Source: G963691885 sp963691885
Lineage (GTDB): Bacteria > Pseudomonadota > Alphaproteobacteria > UBA8366 > Aestuariispiraceae
DNA: 64,000 bases
Direction: 5' to 3'
NCBI GenBank assembly: GCA_963691885.1
Contig: OY829843.1
Span: forward strand, 496,001-560,000
The position numbers and the translations under genes are program-made. The notes below the pieces were generated by a model. It was not told where the DNA came from and did no database searches. It saw only the letters and a list, made by a program, of their open reading frames with translations. Each line of letters opens with the position of its first letter. Position 1 is the first letter of the stretch. Below, piece by piece: positions 17,654 through 25,440 of the stretch.

Positions 17654-18575
17654 CCGCCTCCTTGGCGTCTAAAACGTCTTCTTCATCTTCGTCAGATTTC
17701 AGGGCGAGGACCCTATGACCATCGCTGACCCCGGTCAAATGCGCCACCAGTGTTCCAAGGCCGGTTTCGATTTCCAGTCTGACCGGAACCGAGGGGCCGT
17801 CCGCGAACGGTCTGGCGACGAAAACCCGCCGATCAGACGTTGTCTCGACATACTCACTTTTTTCCTTTCGATCACCGCCCAGAACTTCCAGCTTCACGTC
17901 GCATTCCATCGCAGTGCCTGTGAAAACAGAGTCCTCTGACGGCTCAAATGCGATGGTTCCCGCGTGGCTCAACATCAGGTCGTAGCGACGTCTACCATCA
18001 AATATCGCGTATTCTGCCTCACAAACCGGGTCGCGGCTGAACAAGACAGAAAGCTCCGCTATGGCGCTCAGCGGATCAATGGTTCCAACATCCGCATCCT
18101 CTGGTAGAGGGTTCACCTCAGAGAGGTCCGGTTCCGGGTCTATTGTGACGGCCTCCACCATACCGGTGGGCGTGTAGAGCATCTCGACCTGACGTTCCCG
18201 CTTCGGAGACTTTCCGTGGGCCAAGTGCTTCTGGGGAACGACGCGTCCATCGCGGAACACACCAACGGTTTCCGTTCGGCCACTCCAGTCAAACAACACG
18301 TCTACGACCCCGCGGGTCTCAGCATCCGCAATCAGTCGATAGCTACTTTCGCTGCGGATCAATTGAGCGGTCGTCGAGAGGATATGGAGCGGTCCGAAGT
18401 AAACTTCATAATCGAGGGTCATCTGAACCGGCGCGCTTTCAAGCGAGGCCGTCTGCACGGTTCCGGCACTTCCAAGCACGCCTGCCAGCGCGGGTGATTT
18501 TGGGCCTGCACCGAAAAGAGCCAGCCCGAACGCGGTCGCGCAAATAACAGAGCATTTAGCCTGTCGATGGATCAT
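17616..18575 (-). CDS. DUF3108 domain protein, exported
   Basis: After a signal peptide (MIHRQAKCSVICATAFGLALFGAG) the protein shows the DUF3108 pattern: LDYEVYFGPLHILSTTAQL, a central KRERQVEMLYTP segment, CEAEYAIFDGRRRYDLMLSH and a late RLEIETGLGTLVAHLTGV. Such proteins are periplasmic beta-rich proteins without a firmly assigned role. The start at 18575 is preferred because it begins the signal peptide directly; the frame is open to 18608. It overlaps the convergent gph by 38 bp. Confidence 0.8.
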   Translation of the reverse strand: MIHRQAKCSVICATAFGLALFGAGPKSPALAGVLGSAGTVQTASLESAPVQMTLDYEVYFGPLHILSTTAQLIRSESSYRLIADAETRGVVDVLFDWSGRTETVGVFRDGRVVPQKHLAHGKSPKRERQVEMLYTPTGMVEAVTIDPEPDLSEVNPLPEDADVGTIDPLSAIAELSVLFSRDPVCEAEYAIFDGRRRYDLMLSHAGTIAFEPSEDSVFTGTAMECDVKLEVLGGDRKEKSEYVETTSDRRVFVARPFADGPSVPVRLEIETGLGTLVAHLTGVSDGHRVLALKSDEDEEDVLDAKEAAKPAWAGANAHN

Positions 18576-18695
18576 ATCGTCATCAACCCCTGGTATTGAT
18601 CGAAACACTCTTCCTCAACGCTTACGCATCAATTGGGTATTCCGATCACCGATTCAAGGAAATACGACGCTTTCACATACTCTTGAACGCCTCCA

Positions 18696-19082
18696 TCAGC
18701 CCCCTGGGACCGGTCTGGGTCGACCCGATTGATCAAGGGCGACGAATGTGAAACACGCTTCGGTGACTTGCTCACTTTCATCCCCATCACGGCTTCGGCG
18801 CCAGGCGGCGACCATGATCTGCATGGATGTTGTTCCAACTTTCAGCAGCTCAGCGAAGAGAGACACCTCATCCCCCACCTTTACCGGTTTCAGAAACTTC
18901 ATCGCGTCGACAGATATAGTGGCACTGCGCCCCCGTGCGACCCTGGCCGCTAGGTTCCCGGCGGCAAGGTCCATCTGGGCCATCAACCAACCCCCAAAAA
19001 TATCACCGGACGGGTTCGTATCGGCGGGCATGGCGATGGTTCGAATGGAGGGTGGGTGATCCGGCGGTTGCGGCTTCGTCAT
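18696..19082 (-). CDS. yciA: Acyl-CoA thioesterase, YciA type
   Basis: The 128-aa single hotdog-fold protein has the YciA core: RTIAMPADTNPSGDIFGGWLMAQMDLAAG, where the Asn-x-x-Gly-x-x-Phe-Gly-Gly segment forms the active site, followed by DAMKFLKPVKVGDEVSLFAEL and the final FTFVALDQSGRPRPV. It hydrolyses acyl-CoA esters in the cytosol. It stands alone, divergent from gentisate dioxygenase. Confidence 0.92.
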   Translation of the reverse strand: MTKPQPPDHPPSIRTIAMPADTNPSGDIFGGWLMAQMDLAAGNLAARVARGRSATISVDAMKFLKPVKVGDEVSLFAELLKVGTTSMQIMVAAWRRSRDGDESEQVTEACFTFVALDQSGRPRPVPGG

Positions 19083-19233
19083 AAGAGGTCTCCTAAAGCT
19101 CTGGGTATTTCAGGACCTTATCATAAAACCGACAGTCATGTGATATCGCATCAACTGGAACCGTTCTGCTTTATTCCAGGCCCGCGGATCGTATAATTGC
19201 ACAAAAGCAAGCTCATCACCGGAGTACAGGATC

Positions 19234-20280
19234 ATGTCTACAGTGGACGCCGCTTCCCAGGCGAAACGTCAGGAATTTTACGATCGTCTTGATCCCCTGA
19301 ACCTGAAACCTCTCTGGGAGGTGTTGAAGGATATCGTGCCTCCGGAACCCCGTGCGAAGGCCGTATCCACTTTATGGCGTTATCAGGATCTTCGCCCTCT
19401 TTTGCTAGAGTCCGGCACTCTTCTTACCGCCGAAGAAGCGGAGCGGCGGGTTCTCGTCCTGGAGAATCCGAGTTACCCTGGCCAATCCCGCAGCACTGCC
19501 AGTCTCTATGCCGGCATTCAATTAATTATGCCAGGCGAAACGGCGCCGGCCCATCGTCACACCCCGTCCGCCCTGCGTTTTGTGATTGAGGGCGAATATG
19601 GCTTTACCGCAGTTGGCGGCGAACGCACGACAATGCGCGAAGGGGATCTTGTAATCACACCTGCCTGGGCTTGGCATGATCACGGAAATGAGGGGGATGG
19701 ACCCGTTACCTGGCTCGATGGATTGGACATTCCGATGCTGGGCTTTTTCGAATCCGTGTTTATGGAACCCTATAACGACATGAGGCAAGACGTCTTCTGG
19801 CCCGAAGGGGATGCATTGGCACGCTATGGCAGTGGGATGACACCGATCGGCGGTTCCTCGCCCTATGGACTGACATCGCCTATCTTCAACTACCCCTATT
19901 CCAGAACCCGCGACGCGCTGTGCGGTATCGCGGCGGCTGGGGAACCGGACCCGCATACCGGTTATACGCTCCGCTACACAAACCCGCTGACCGGGGATTG
20001 GGCCATGCCGACCATGTCTACCTGGATGACGCATTTAAAGCAGGGCATGGACACCGCCCCAATCAGGTCCACAGACAGCATGGTGATGCATGTTGTTGAA
20101 GGAGAGGGCAGCATGACGATTGAGGGGGAAAGTTTCGGCATTTCGAGTAAAGATACGATTGCGATACCGGGCTGGAAATGGCGCAGCATCAAAGCCACAA
20201 GCGACATATTCGCTTTCTTCTTTTCGGACAGGACCGTGCACGAAAAACTTGGTTTCTTCCGCGAGGAAAAACAGACCTAA
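19234..20280 (+). CDS. Gentisate 1,2-dioxygenase
   Basis: The enzyme opens the ring of gentisate between carbons 1 and 2 to give maleylpyruvate. At 348 aa it has the bicupin layout of the family: first cupin with the iron-binding PAHRHTPSALRFVIEGEYG and a downstream His in AWAWHDHGNEG, second cupin with STDSMVMHVVEGEGSMTIEG. FFESVFMEPYNDMRQDVFWPEG is also family-typical. There are no other gentisate-pathway genes next to it; an FAH-family hydrolase is 30 kb away in a different operon. Its stop directly abuts the stop of the convergent PAS gene. Confidence 0.92.
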   Translation: MSTVDAASQAKRQEFYDRLDPLNLKPLWEVLKDIVPPEPRAKAVSTLWRYQDLRPLLLESGTLLTAEEAERRVLVLENPSYPGQSRSTASLYAGIQLIMPGETAPAHRHTPSALRFVIEGEYGFTAVGGERTTMREGDLVITPAWAWHDHGNEGDGPVTWLDGLDIPMLGFFESVFMEPYNDMRQDVFWPEGDALARYGSGMTPIGGSSPYGLTSPIFNYPYSRTRDALCGIAAAGEPDPHTGYTLRYTNPLTGDWAMPTMSTWMTHLKQGMDTAPIRSTDSMVMHVVEGEGSMTIEGESFGISSKDTIAIPGWKWRSIKATSDIFAFFFSDRTVHEKLGFFREEKQT

Positions 20281-20820
20281 CTAAAGGTTTAAAGGCTGTG
20301 GTTCAGTATGGCCGGCTTCTTTCGTTTCAATAGTGATCGGCTCATCCTGTTCATACCTGTCGCCAAAATAGATCCAATTGATATAGGCGAAACCTTCCAC
20401 CTGACCCGGATGGTCAATTGAAAAGGGGAAGAAATAGCGCCGCACCTGTTTCGTGCCGGAAAATTCACCGTTAAATGTACCTTCTGAGTAAACAGGTTTG
20501 CGGTCGCGGACCATTATCTCGATATGTGACAGCCAGTACCGCGCAAACGCCTCGTCATGATCATGAATGTCATAGATTGAGCGACCCACGACGGGTTTTC
20601 CGATCTGTTGCTGCAAACGACTTCCACAGAGCGTTATCTCGGCATCCAATGGATCGCGTTTTATCGTCGCGAGGCCGATTTGAGTGATCATAGACTTTGG
20701 AAGGCCAGCGAGGGGATGAAATTCTCTTTTGCCGGGAATCCCGTTCGTCTTTGGAAGAGTGGCCCAGAACTCTAACGCCTGCTCGACAAAATCCGGCGTG
20801 TTTTCGAACCTCTTCAGCAT
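20281..20820 (-). CDS. PAS-domain protein of the alphaproteobacterial PAS_5 type
   Basis: The 179-aa protein resembles the single-domain PAS proteins common in Rhodospirillales: a short helical start, a central PAS core (GLATIKRDPLDAEITLCGSRLQQQIGKPVVGRSIYDIHDHDE), then the strand pair carrying KPVYSEGTFNGEF and RRYFFPFSID. There is no output domain, so any role is in sensing or protein binding. A related protein is at 51473-52105. It is convergent with gentisate dioxygenase with no gap. Confidence 0.7.
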   Translation of the reverse strand: MLKRFENTPDFVEQALEFWATLPKTNGIPGKREFHPLAGLPKSMITQIGLATIKRDPLDAEITLCGSRLQQQIGKPVVGRSIYDIHDHDEAFARYWLSHIEIMVRDRKPVYSEGTFNGEFSGTKQVRRYFFPFSIDHPGQVEGFAYINWIYFGDRYEQDEPITIETKEAGHTEPQPLNL

Positions 20821-20936
20821 CGACTCTCCGAGTAGTTCCGGTATCTTTATCTACTACAAAGTCACATTCACTTATTCATAATAGTTCTAAACAACCAGCC
20901 GTTCAATAAATCATTATCCAATATGTGGTTATTATG

Positions 20937-20999
20937 AAAAACAAGTTGCGAGGCGGGACGTCGACCCTCTGGCAAAACGATCCCCGCCCCACAACTTGT
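20937..20999 (-). terminator. Probable original bhc operon terminator
   Basis: Arms at 20941-20958 and 20981-20999 are imperfect inverted repeats (ACAAGTTG...GGCGGG against its complement). Read on the minus strand, the second arm ends in CAACTTGTTTTT, a T-run. This is the layout of a Rho-independent terminator for leftward transcripts. It lies just after the partial bhcD copy, so it is likely the old end of the bhc operon, now separated from intact bhcD by the rloAB cassette. The loop of 22 bases is longer than usual. Confidence 0.55.
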
Positions 21000-21018
21000 C
21001 GTGATTTATGTCATATTT

Positions 21019-21254
21019 TTAAAGACTTACCACTTGGGCTTTGCCGGTTTCCGCCGCGCGGCGCATGGCGACATCGGCAACGGCCAGATCCTGCAAACCG
21101 ACACCGGTCCCGTCGAACAAGGTGATTTCATCTTCAGAGGTTCGGCCAGGATGATCACCGTTGATCACCGCGCCGATCGGTGTAATAGCAGATTCTGCCA
21201 AAAGACCCGCCGAGATTGCATGTTGCGCCTCACCAATCGTGATCGATTGAGCGA
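21019..21254 (-). pseudogene. 3'-terminal fragment of bhcD (duplicated remnant)
   Basis: These bases repeat the last 235 bp of the intact bhcD gene (23216-23450) at a constant offset of 2196, with no gaps. Positions 21020-21186 differ from the intact copy at a single base (21034), whereas 21187-21254 differ at nine of 68. The fragment keeps the carboxyl-terminal coding sequence ending in QVVSL and its own TAA stop, but lacks the first three quarters of the gene. Homology stops abruptly at 21255, ten bases from the rloB stop. It is therefore a recombination scar, not a functional gene. Confidence 0.92.
21020..21254. repeat. Left direct repeat flanking the rloAB cassette
   Basis: This is the left copy of a 235-bp direct repeat whose right copy is 23216-23450. 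Together they bracket the two-gene defence cassette. The repeat begins at the stop codon of bhcD and extends into its coding sequence. The split in identity at 21187 suggests a crossover between two bhcD alleles. Confidence 0.9.
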
Positions 21255-21264
21255 TGTGCCGCTT

Positions 21265-21834
21265 TCAGAACCGAAACCCTATAGAACGTAAAAGACCGGC
21301 AAAGGCCGCATGACGGCGATTACGGGCTGCATCAAAAACCTGATCCATCCTAAGCACACGGGCGATATCTTGTGCCGACGCGTTCTTTTCATAACTCGGC
21401 CAAACCTCCCTTAACCGCCTCCAGGCGTGATCGTTGCCTTGCGGATCATCGGCTTGATGACCAGGAAAATGTCGCAGTAAGAATGCTTCAAAACAACAAT
21501 CCTGAGGAACAAGTGTAAGACCGTGCTTAGCCGATATGGCTTCCATTCTACAATCTCTATCCGGGTTTTGCCCAAGAACATCTGTGTCAAACAAAAGGAA
21601 CTTTTCAACGAATTGAGGCTTTCCACCCTTTTGTTCCCTATGAATTTCATCTATTGCCCGCTCGACCTTCGCCAACGGGTCACCGGAACTGTGCATCACT
21701 CTTGACAAGAGATGAACGTATAGTCCTTGTTCATCCGCAATCCGTTGAAGAAAAGCAATATAACCTTGTTCGCTCTCACCTTCACAGGCAACAAAGAACC
21801 GTCTTTTTCGTGGAACAATGGGCCTTCTTCTCAT
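21265..21834 (-). CDS. rloB: RloB-family protein (TOPRIM-like effector of an AbiL/RloAB-type system)
   Basis: The 189-aa protein opens with the RloB signature RRFFVACEGESEQGYIAFL (catalytic-type Glu18 in CEGE) and continues with a DTD acidic pair at residues 83-85 (LLFDTDVLG) and CFEAFLLRHF at 114-123. These correspond to the TOPRIM-like core of RloB proteins. Family members occur with an AAA-type ATPase as abortive-infection pairs (AbiLi/AbiLii) and are thought to be the nuclease-like toxic part. Its ATG overlaps the rloA stop (TAATG). The gene visibly has more A and T than its neighbours, as expected of acquired DNA. The phage-defence role is inferred from family membership. Confidence 0.85.
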   Translation of the reverse strand: MRRRPIVPRKRRFFVACEGESEQGYIAFLQRIADEQGLYVHLLSRVMHSSGDPLAKVERAIDEIHREQKGGKPQFVEKFLLFDTDVLGQNPDRDCRMEAISAKHGLTLVPQDCCFEAFLLRHFPGHQADDPQGNDHAWRRLREVWPSYEKNASAQDIARVLRMDQVFDAARNRRHAAFAGLLRSIGFRF

Positions 21835-23048
21835 TATCCCAAAATCGGTAAAGCACCGTACTCACCGCCCAAATATTTTGCTTGGAAATTTTCTGTTCGC
21901 CTGACTTTGTCTATATCTGCAAGGCGATTTACAGCTGTTTGTCCACGGTAGCTTTTTTCACAAAAAAGGACTTCCTCTTTCGTGAGGTCGCTCAATACAC
22001 TTGATGAATGGCACGTAGTCCATAATTGGGCATATAGAGGATTAGTGCCCTTATGAGCGAACAAGCCCAAAATTTCTGGTAGCAAGGTTGGATGCATAGC
22101 GGCATCGATTTCATCGATAATAGCGAGCCCACCCTGCGCCAATGTAGTGTAGATAAAGGGAAAAATTTTGACAAACTGGCGAGTGCCATGACTTTCTAAG
22201 TTAAGCCGAATGACACGATCCAGACCAGCGTGCCGAAATAGCATCAAGGGTTGTGCATCCGTTGTGTCGATTGTCACGGCCTCAATACCCAAATCAATAC
22301 GACGTCCAATGCGTTGCAGTTCCTCCAGCGCACGCGGATTGTTCTGGTACCACCGTGTCACGTTACCTTCGTCACTGTCAAAACGTTCAATAAAGATGTT
22401 CGAGTTCACAGCCTCCAACCACCTCACAAACGCTTTCGAGAAGGCGTGGTTGAGTTGAGCCAAAGTTGAAACAACACTTGCATCAGATCGCAATACTTGT
22501 TTCAGCGCCGATTCAGCACCATTAACGAGAAACCCACGCCGAAATCGCATGGATCCTTCCGGTCGCCGTTCAAATATCGTTGTAGTTTTTCCATTGCCTT
22601 TCGGCCGAAAGCTGAGTTTTTCGGACAATACTGTATCAGGCTGCCCTGCCCTGGGAGATAAGACTAGCTCATAGAAGTAGGGGCAACGGTCTTTTCTATC
22701 ATCGGTGTTCAAAAAGTCCCTTGGTGCAACAAACGAAAAAGTCAGCCTTGTTGGCAAGTTGGCCATTTCCTCGCTGCCAAACTTGTCGTAAGGCAGAATC
22801 GAACCAGGATTGTGATGAAAACTCTTGGTTACAAACCACACACCAAAGACAATTGCCTTTAAGAAATTCGATTTTCCAGCCGCGTTCGGTCCAAACAAAG
22901 CAATGACGTTTGGAACCTTTTCATAGGATTTGTCATGAAGAGTGGAAAGTCGACCCAGCCTGTCATCCACAGACTTGCGCGCACGTATATCTATCTCTTG
23001 AGCTTCGCCAAAAGAAAAGTAGTTCTCGATTCGAACTCTATAGAGCAT
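21834..23048 (-). CDS. rloA: RloA-like AAA/ABC-type ATPase (AbiL/RloAB-type defence system)
   Basis: The 404-aa protein is an OLD/RecF-like ATPase: an amino-terminal strand pair (MLYRVRIENYFSFGEAQEID), Walker A GPNAAGKS at 53-60, ABC signature-like ESHGTRQF at 285-292, Walker B LAIIDEID at 308-315 and a switch His346 (TTCHSSS). The carboxyl end KYLGGEYGALPIL is typical of RloA-like defence ATPases. It would act as the sensor and control unit for RloB. The gene is first in the cassette, 166 bp downstream of bhcD and in the same direction. The A+T-rich gap may hold its own promoter. PARIS has a similar ATPase but a DUF4435 partner; the partner here fits RloB better. Confidence 0.85.
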   Translation of the reverse strand: MLYRVRIENYFSFGEAQEIDIRARKSVDDRLGRLSTLHDKSYEKVPNVIALFGPNAAGKSNFLKAIVFGVWFVTKSFHHNPGSILPYDKFGSEEMANLPTRLTFSFVAPRDFLNTDDRKDRCPYFYELVLSPRAGQPDTVLSEKLSFRPKGNGKTTTIFERRPEGSMRFRRGFLVNGAESALKQVLRSDASVVSTLAQLNHAFSKAFVRWLEAVNSNIFIERFDSDEGNVTRWYQNNPRALEELQRIGRRIDLGIEAVTIDTTDAQPLMLFRHAGLDRVIRLNLESHGTRQFVKIFPFIYTTLAQGGLAIIDEIDAAMHPTLLPEILGLFAHKGTNPLYAQLWTTCHSSSVLSDLTKEEVLFCEKSYRGQTAVNRLADIDKVRRTENFQAKYLGGEYGALPILG

Positions 23049-23214
23049 CGCATCACCTTTCGTACTAATCGAGATAAGTGCATTATAAATCAGTTTTCAA
23101 CAAAAAAATGCTGAAAAGGTAATTATAGTACGAACTCTATCCGACAAGCCGGTGTCGCGCTTGTTGCTTGTCTGTTGGTTCGCGCCTTCTTTCTAACAAG
23201 AACCGATGAAGGAT
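23049..23214. other. Gap between rloA and bhcD: probable cassette promoter region
   Basis: This 166-bp stretch separates the rloA start from the bhcD stop. It is rich in A and T near rloA (around 23070-23125) and has no counterpart left of the bhcD remnant, so it entered with the cassette. I can find no convincing pair of promoter boxes by eye. No terminator hairpin is seen after bhcD here, so read-through from the bhc operon is possible. Confidence 0.45.
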
Positions 23215-24180
23215 CTAAAGACTTACCACCTGGGCTTTGCCGGTTTCCGCCGCGCGGCGCATGGCGACATCGGCAACGGCCAGATCCTGCAAACCGACAC
23301 CGGTCCCGTCGAACAAGGTGATTTCATCTTCAGAGGTTCGGCCAGGATGATCACCGTTGATCACCGCGCCGATCGGTGTAATCGCCGCTTCAGCCAAAAG
23401 ACCCGCCGCGACAGCGTGTTGCGCCTCGCCAATCGTGATCGATTGAGCGACCTCGTCGGTAAAAACGGTTGCAGAGGCGACCAACTCGGCGTCGACTTCC
23501 TGTTTGCCCTTGGTGTCGGTCCCCATGCACGCGATATGCGTACCGGGCTTTACCCAGTCTTTCATCATCAGCGGTTCATGGGCTGATGTGATCGAGATGA
23601 TGACGTCTGCCTGTGCGCCGAGCGCCTCACGTTGCACGGCTTCGAACGGCAAACCAGCATCCTCCGCAACTTTCGCCAGATTGGGCAGCATTTCCGGATG
23701 GAAATTCCAGCCGACAACTTTTTCGAAGTCGCGCTGTTCCAACGCTGCACGCAACTGAAAGGCGGCCTGATGTCCCGCGCCGACCATACCCAAGACCCTG
23801 GAGTCTTTGCGGGCCAAGTGAGCTATGGAAACCGAACTTGAAGCAGCGGTCCTGACGGCGGTCAAATAGTTGCCACCGACGAGGCCAGCCAGTTGCCCGG
23901 TGTCAGGATCAAACAGGAAAATCGTCGATTGATGATTGGTCAGACCCTTGGCTGCATTTCCCGGCCAGTATCCACCTGACTTCACACCCAGGGCCATCCC
24001 CGCCTTATCAAAACCGGACTTAAACCCGTAAAGCGCATCGGCATAGCCAATCGCTTCGCGAATAACCGGAAAGTTATAGGCATCACCCTTGGCCATCGCA
24101 CCGAAAACAGCCTGAACAGCGTCAAAAGCATCGGAACGCGAGATCACCGCCTGGCACGTTTCTTCGCTCACAATAAACAT
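23215..24180 (-). CDS. bhcD: Iminosuccinate reductase of the beta-hydroxyaspartate cycle (ornithine cyclodeaminase family)
   Basis: BhcD reduces iminosuccinate to aspartate with NADH, closing the cycle that assimilates glyoxylate. The protein is 321 aa from the ATG at 24180, which has a strong GAGGAGAG site. It has the ornithine cyclodeaminase/mu-crystallin fold: an amino-terminal substrate part, then the Rossmann segment VLGMVGAGHQAAFQLRAAL, and ITSAHEPLM. On its own it would only be called an ornithine cyclodeaminase homologue; the assignment comes from its place as the last gene after bhcA, bhcB and bhcC. Its last 235 bp are duplicated at 21020-21254 across the rloAB cassette. Confidence 0.88.
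   Translation of the reverse strand: MFIVSEETCQAVISRSDAFDAVQAVFGAMAKGDAYNFPVIREAIGYADALYGFKSGFDKAGMALGVKSGGYWPGNAAKGLTNHQSTIFLFDPDTGQLAGLVGGNYLTAVRTAASSSVSIAHLARKDSRVLGMVGAGHQAAFQLRAALEQRDFEKVVGWNFHPEMLPNLAKVAEDAGLPFEAVQREALGAQADVIISITSAHEPLMMKDWVKPGTHIACMGTDTKGKQEVDAELVASATVFTDEVAQSITIGEAQHAVAAGLLAEAAITPIGAVINGDHPGRTSEDEITLFDGTGVGLQDLAVADVAMRRAAETGKAQVVSL
23216..23450. repeat. Right direct repeat flanking the rloAB cassette
   Basis: This is the right copy of the 235-bp repeat at 21020-21254, here forming the 3' end of the intact bhcD gene. Homology with the left copy ends after the segment GATCGATTGAGCGA at 23437-23450. To its left, shared sequence begins exactly at the stop codon. Confidence 0.9.
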
Positions 24181-24200
24181 TAATACTCTCCTCAAGGAAA

Positions 24201-24228
24201 GCGGCGCGGGCCTGATGCCACGCGCCGC
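24201..24228. other. GC-rich hairpin between bhcC and bhcD
   Basis: Perfect arms GCGGCGCG (24201-24208) and CGCGCCGC (24221-24228) enclose a 12-base loop. The hairpin lies in the 84-bp gap between bhcC and bhcD, just before the bhcD ribosome site. No real T-run follows, so it may be an RNA-processing or partial termination element that sets the ratio of bhcD to upstream genes, rather than an operon end. Confidence 0.5.
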
Positions 24229-24264
24229 CATTGATTTTACGTTCGACCCAATTTGAGAAAGGTC

Positions 24265-25428
24265 TTAATAGGCTTTACCGCGGGCGGAGACCGGCCAGAC
24301 CGTTTCTACCTTGCCGTTGCGCACACCAACATACCAGTCATGTACGTTACAGGTCGGGTCACAATGGCCGGGCACCAGTTTCAGCTTGTCATTGACCTTG
24401 AGGGCCCCGTCGGGATCGGCAACGACGCCATGCTCATCCGAACACTTCACGTATTCAACATCATCACGGCCGAAGATAACCGGCAGCCCACTGTCCACGG
24501 ACTGAGCCTTCAGACCTGCGTCAACGATGGCCTTGTCTTTCTTGGCATGGCTCATCACGCTGGTCAGAATGAAGAGTGCGTTTTCCCACTCGCCCTGATC
24601 GATCCGCTTGCCATCCTTGTCCAGAATACGACCGTAATCCGCATCCATGAATGCATAGGACCCGCATTGCAGTTCGTTGTAGACGCCAGAGCTGCCTTCA
24701 AAGTAATAGGACCCGGTGCCGCCACCGCCAACGATGTCACATTCCAGACCTTCGGCCTTCAACGCATCAACAGCGTCTTTAACCATGGCAACAGCCACAT
24801 CAATCTTCGCCTTGCGCTCATTATAGTCATCGAGATGCTGCATAGCGCCCTGATATGCCTGAATACCACTGAACTTCAGGCCAGGTGCAGCATCAATCGC
24901 GCGGGCGATTTCCAGAACTTCCGGGGTTGTGGTCACGCCGCAACGGCCGGCACCACAATCGATTTCTACGAGGCACTCGATTTCAGTACCATGTTTTGTC
25001 GCACCAGCAGACAGATCAGGCACATTGTCCAGATCGTCCACACAACAGATTGCGCGCGCGCCCAATTTTGGGATGCGGGCCAGACGATCAATCTTTTCAG
25101 GTTGACGGACCTGATTGCTGACCAGGACATCCTTGATGCCGCCGCGTGCAAAAACCTCCGCCTCGGAGACCTTCTGACAGCACACACCACAAGAACCACC
25201 CAGCTTCTCCTGAAGCAAAGCAACGTCGACAGATTTGTGCATCTTGCCGTGGACACGATGACGGATACCGTTTGCCTTGGCGAAGTCACCCATTTTTGTA
25301 ATGTTGCGTTCCAGCGCATCGAGGTCCAGGACGAGACAAGGGGTCTGGATATCGGCCTCATCCATTCCAATGGCTGCCGGGACGTCATAACCCACTTCGA
25401 GAGCGGATGGATTTACGATATTGTTCAT
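24265..25428 (-). CDS. bhcC: Beta-hydroxyaspartate aldolase (D-threonine aldolase-like, PLP)
   Basis: BhcC joins glycine and glyoxylate to form erythro-beta-hydroxyaspartate. The 387-aa protein belongs to the alanine racemase-like/D-threonine aldolase family. The PLP Lys is in RVHGKMHKSVDVA near residue 60, a GSCGVCCQKVSEAEVFARGG segment follows, and the carboxyl domain has a metal-binding His/Asp region (DEHGVV, VPGHCDPTCNVHDWY). The start has an AAGGAGG site. It lies 12 bp after bhcB. The substrate comes from the operon context, since the family alone would suggest D-threonine or D-serine. Confidence 0.9.
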   Translation of the reverse strand: MNNIVNPSALEVGYDVPAAIGMDEADIQTPCLVLDLDALERNITKMGDFAKANGIRHRVHGKMHKSVDVALLQEKLGGSCGVCCQKVSEAEVFARGGIKDVLVSNQVRQPEKIDRLARIPKLGARAICCVDDLDNVPDLSAGATKHGTEIECLVEIDCGAGRCGVTTTPEVLEIARAIDAAPGLKFSGIQAYQGAMQHLDDYNERKAKIDVAVAMVKDAVDALKAEGLECDIVGGGGTGSYYFEGSSGVYNELQCGSYAFMDADYGRILDKDGKRIDQGEWENALFILTSVMSHAKKDKAIVDAGLKAQSVDSGLPVIFGRDDVEYVKCSDEHGVVADPDGALKVNDKLKLVPGHCDPTCNVHDWYVGVRNGKVETVWPVSARGKAY

Positions 25429-25440
25429 GTCAGTTCCTCC

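Noticed and set aside
21834..23048. Reading the ATPase pair as a PARIS system
   Set aside because: PARIS needs an AriB-type DUF4435 partner; the small protein here carries the RloB start (CEGE) and DTD/CFEAFLLRHF pattern, which fits RloB/AbiLii better.
23215..24180. Annotating this gene as ornithine cyclodeaminase in amino-acid breakdown
   Set aside because: The fold matches, but the full bhcABC-bhcR context makes iminosuccinate reductase the better call.
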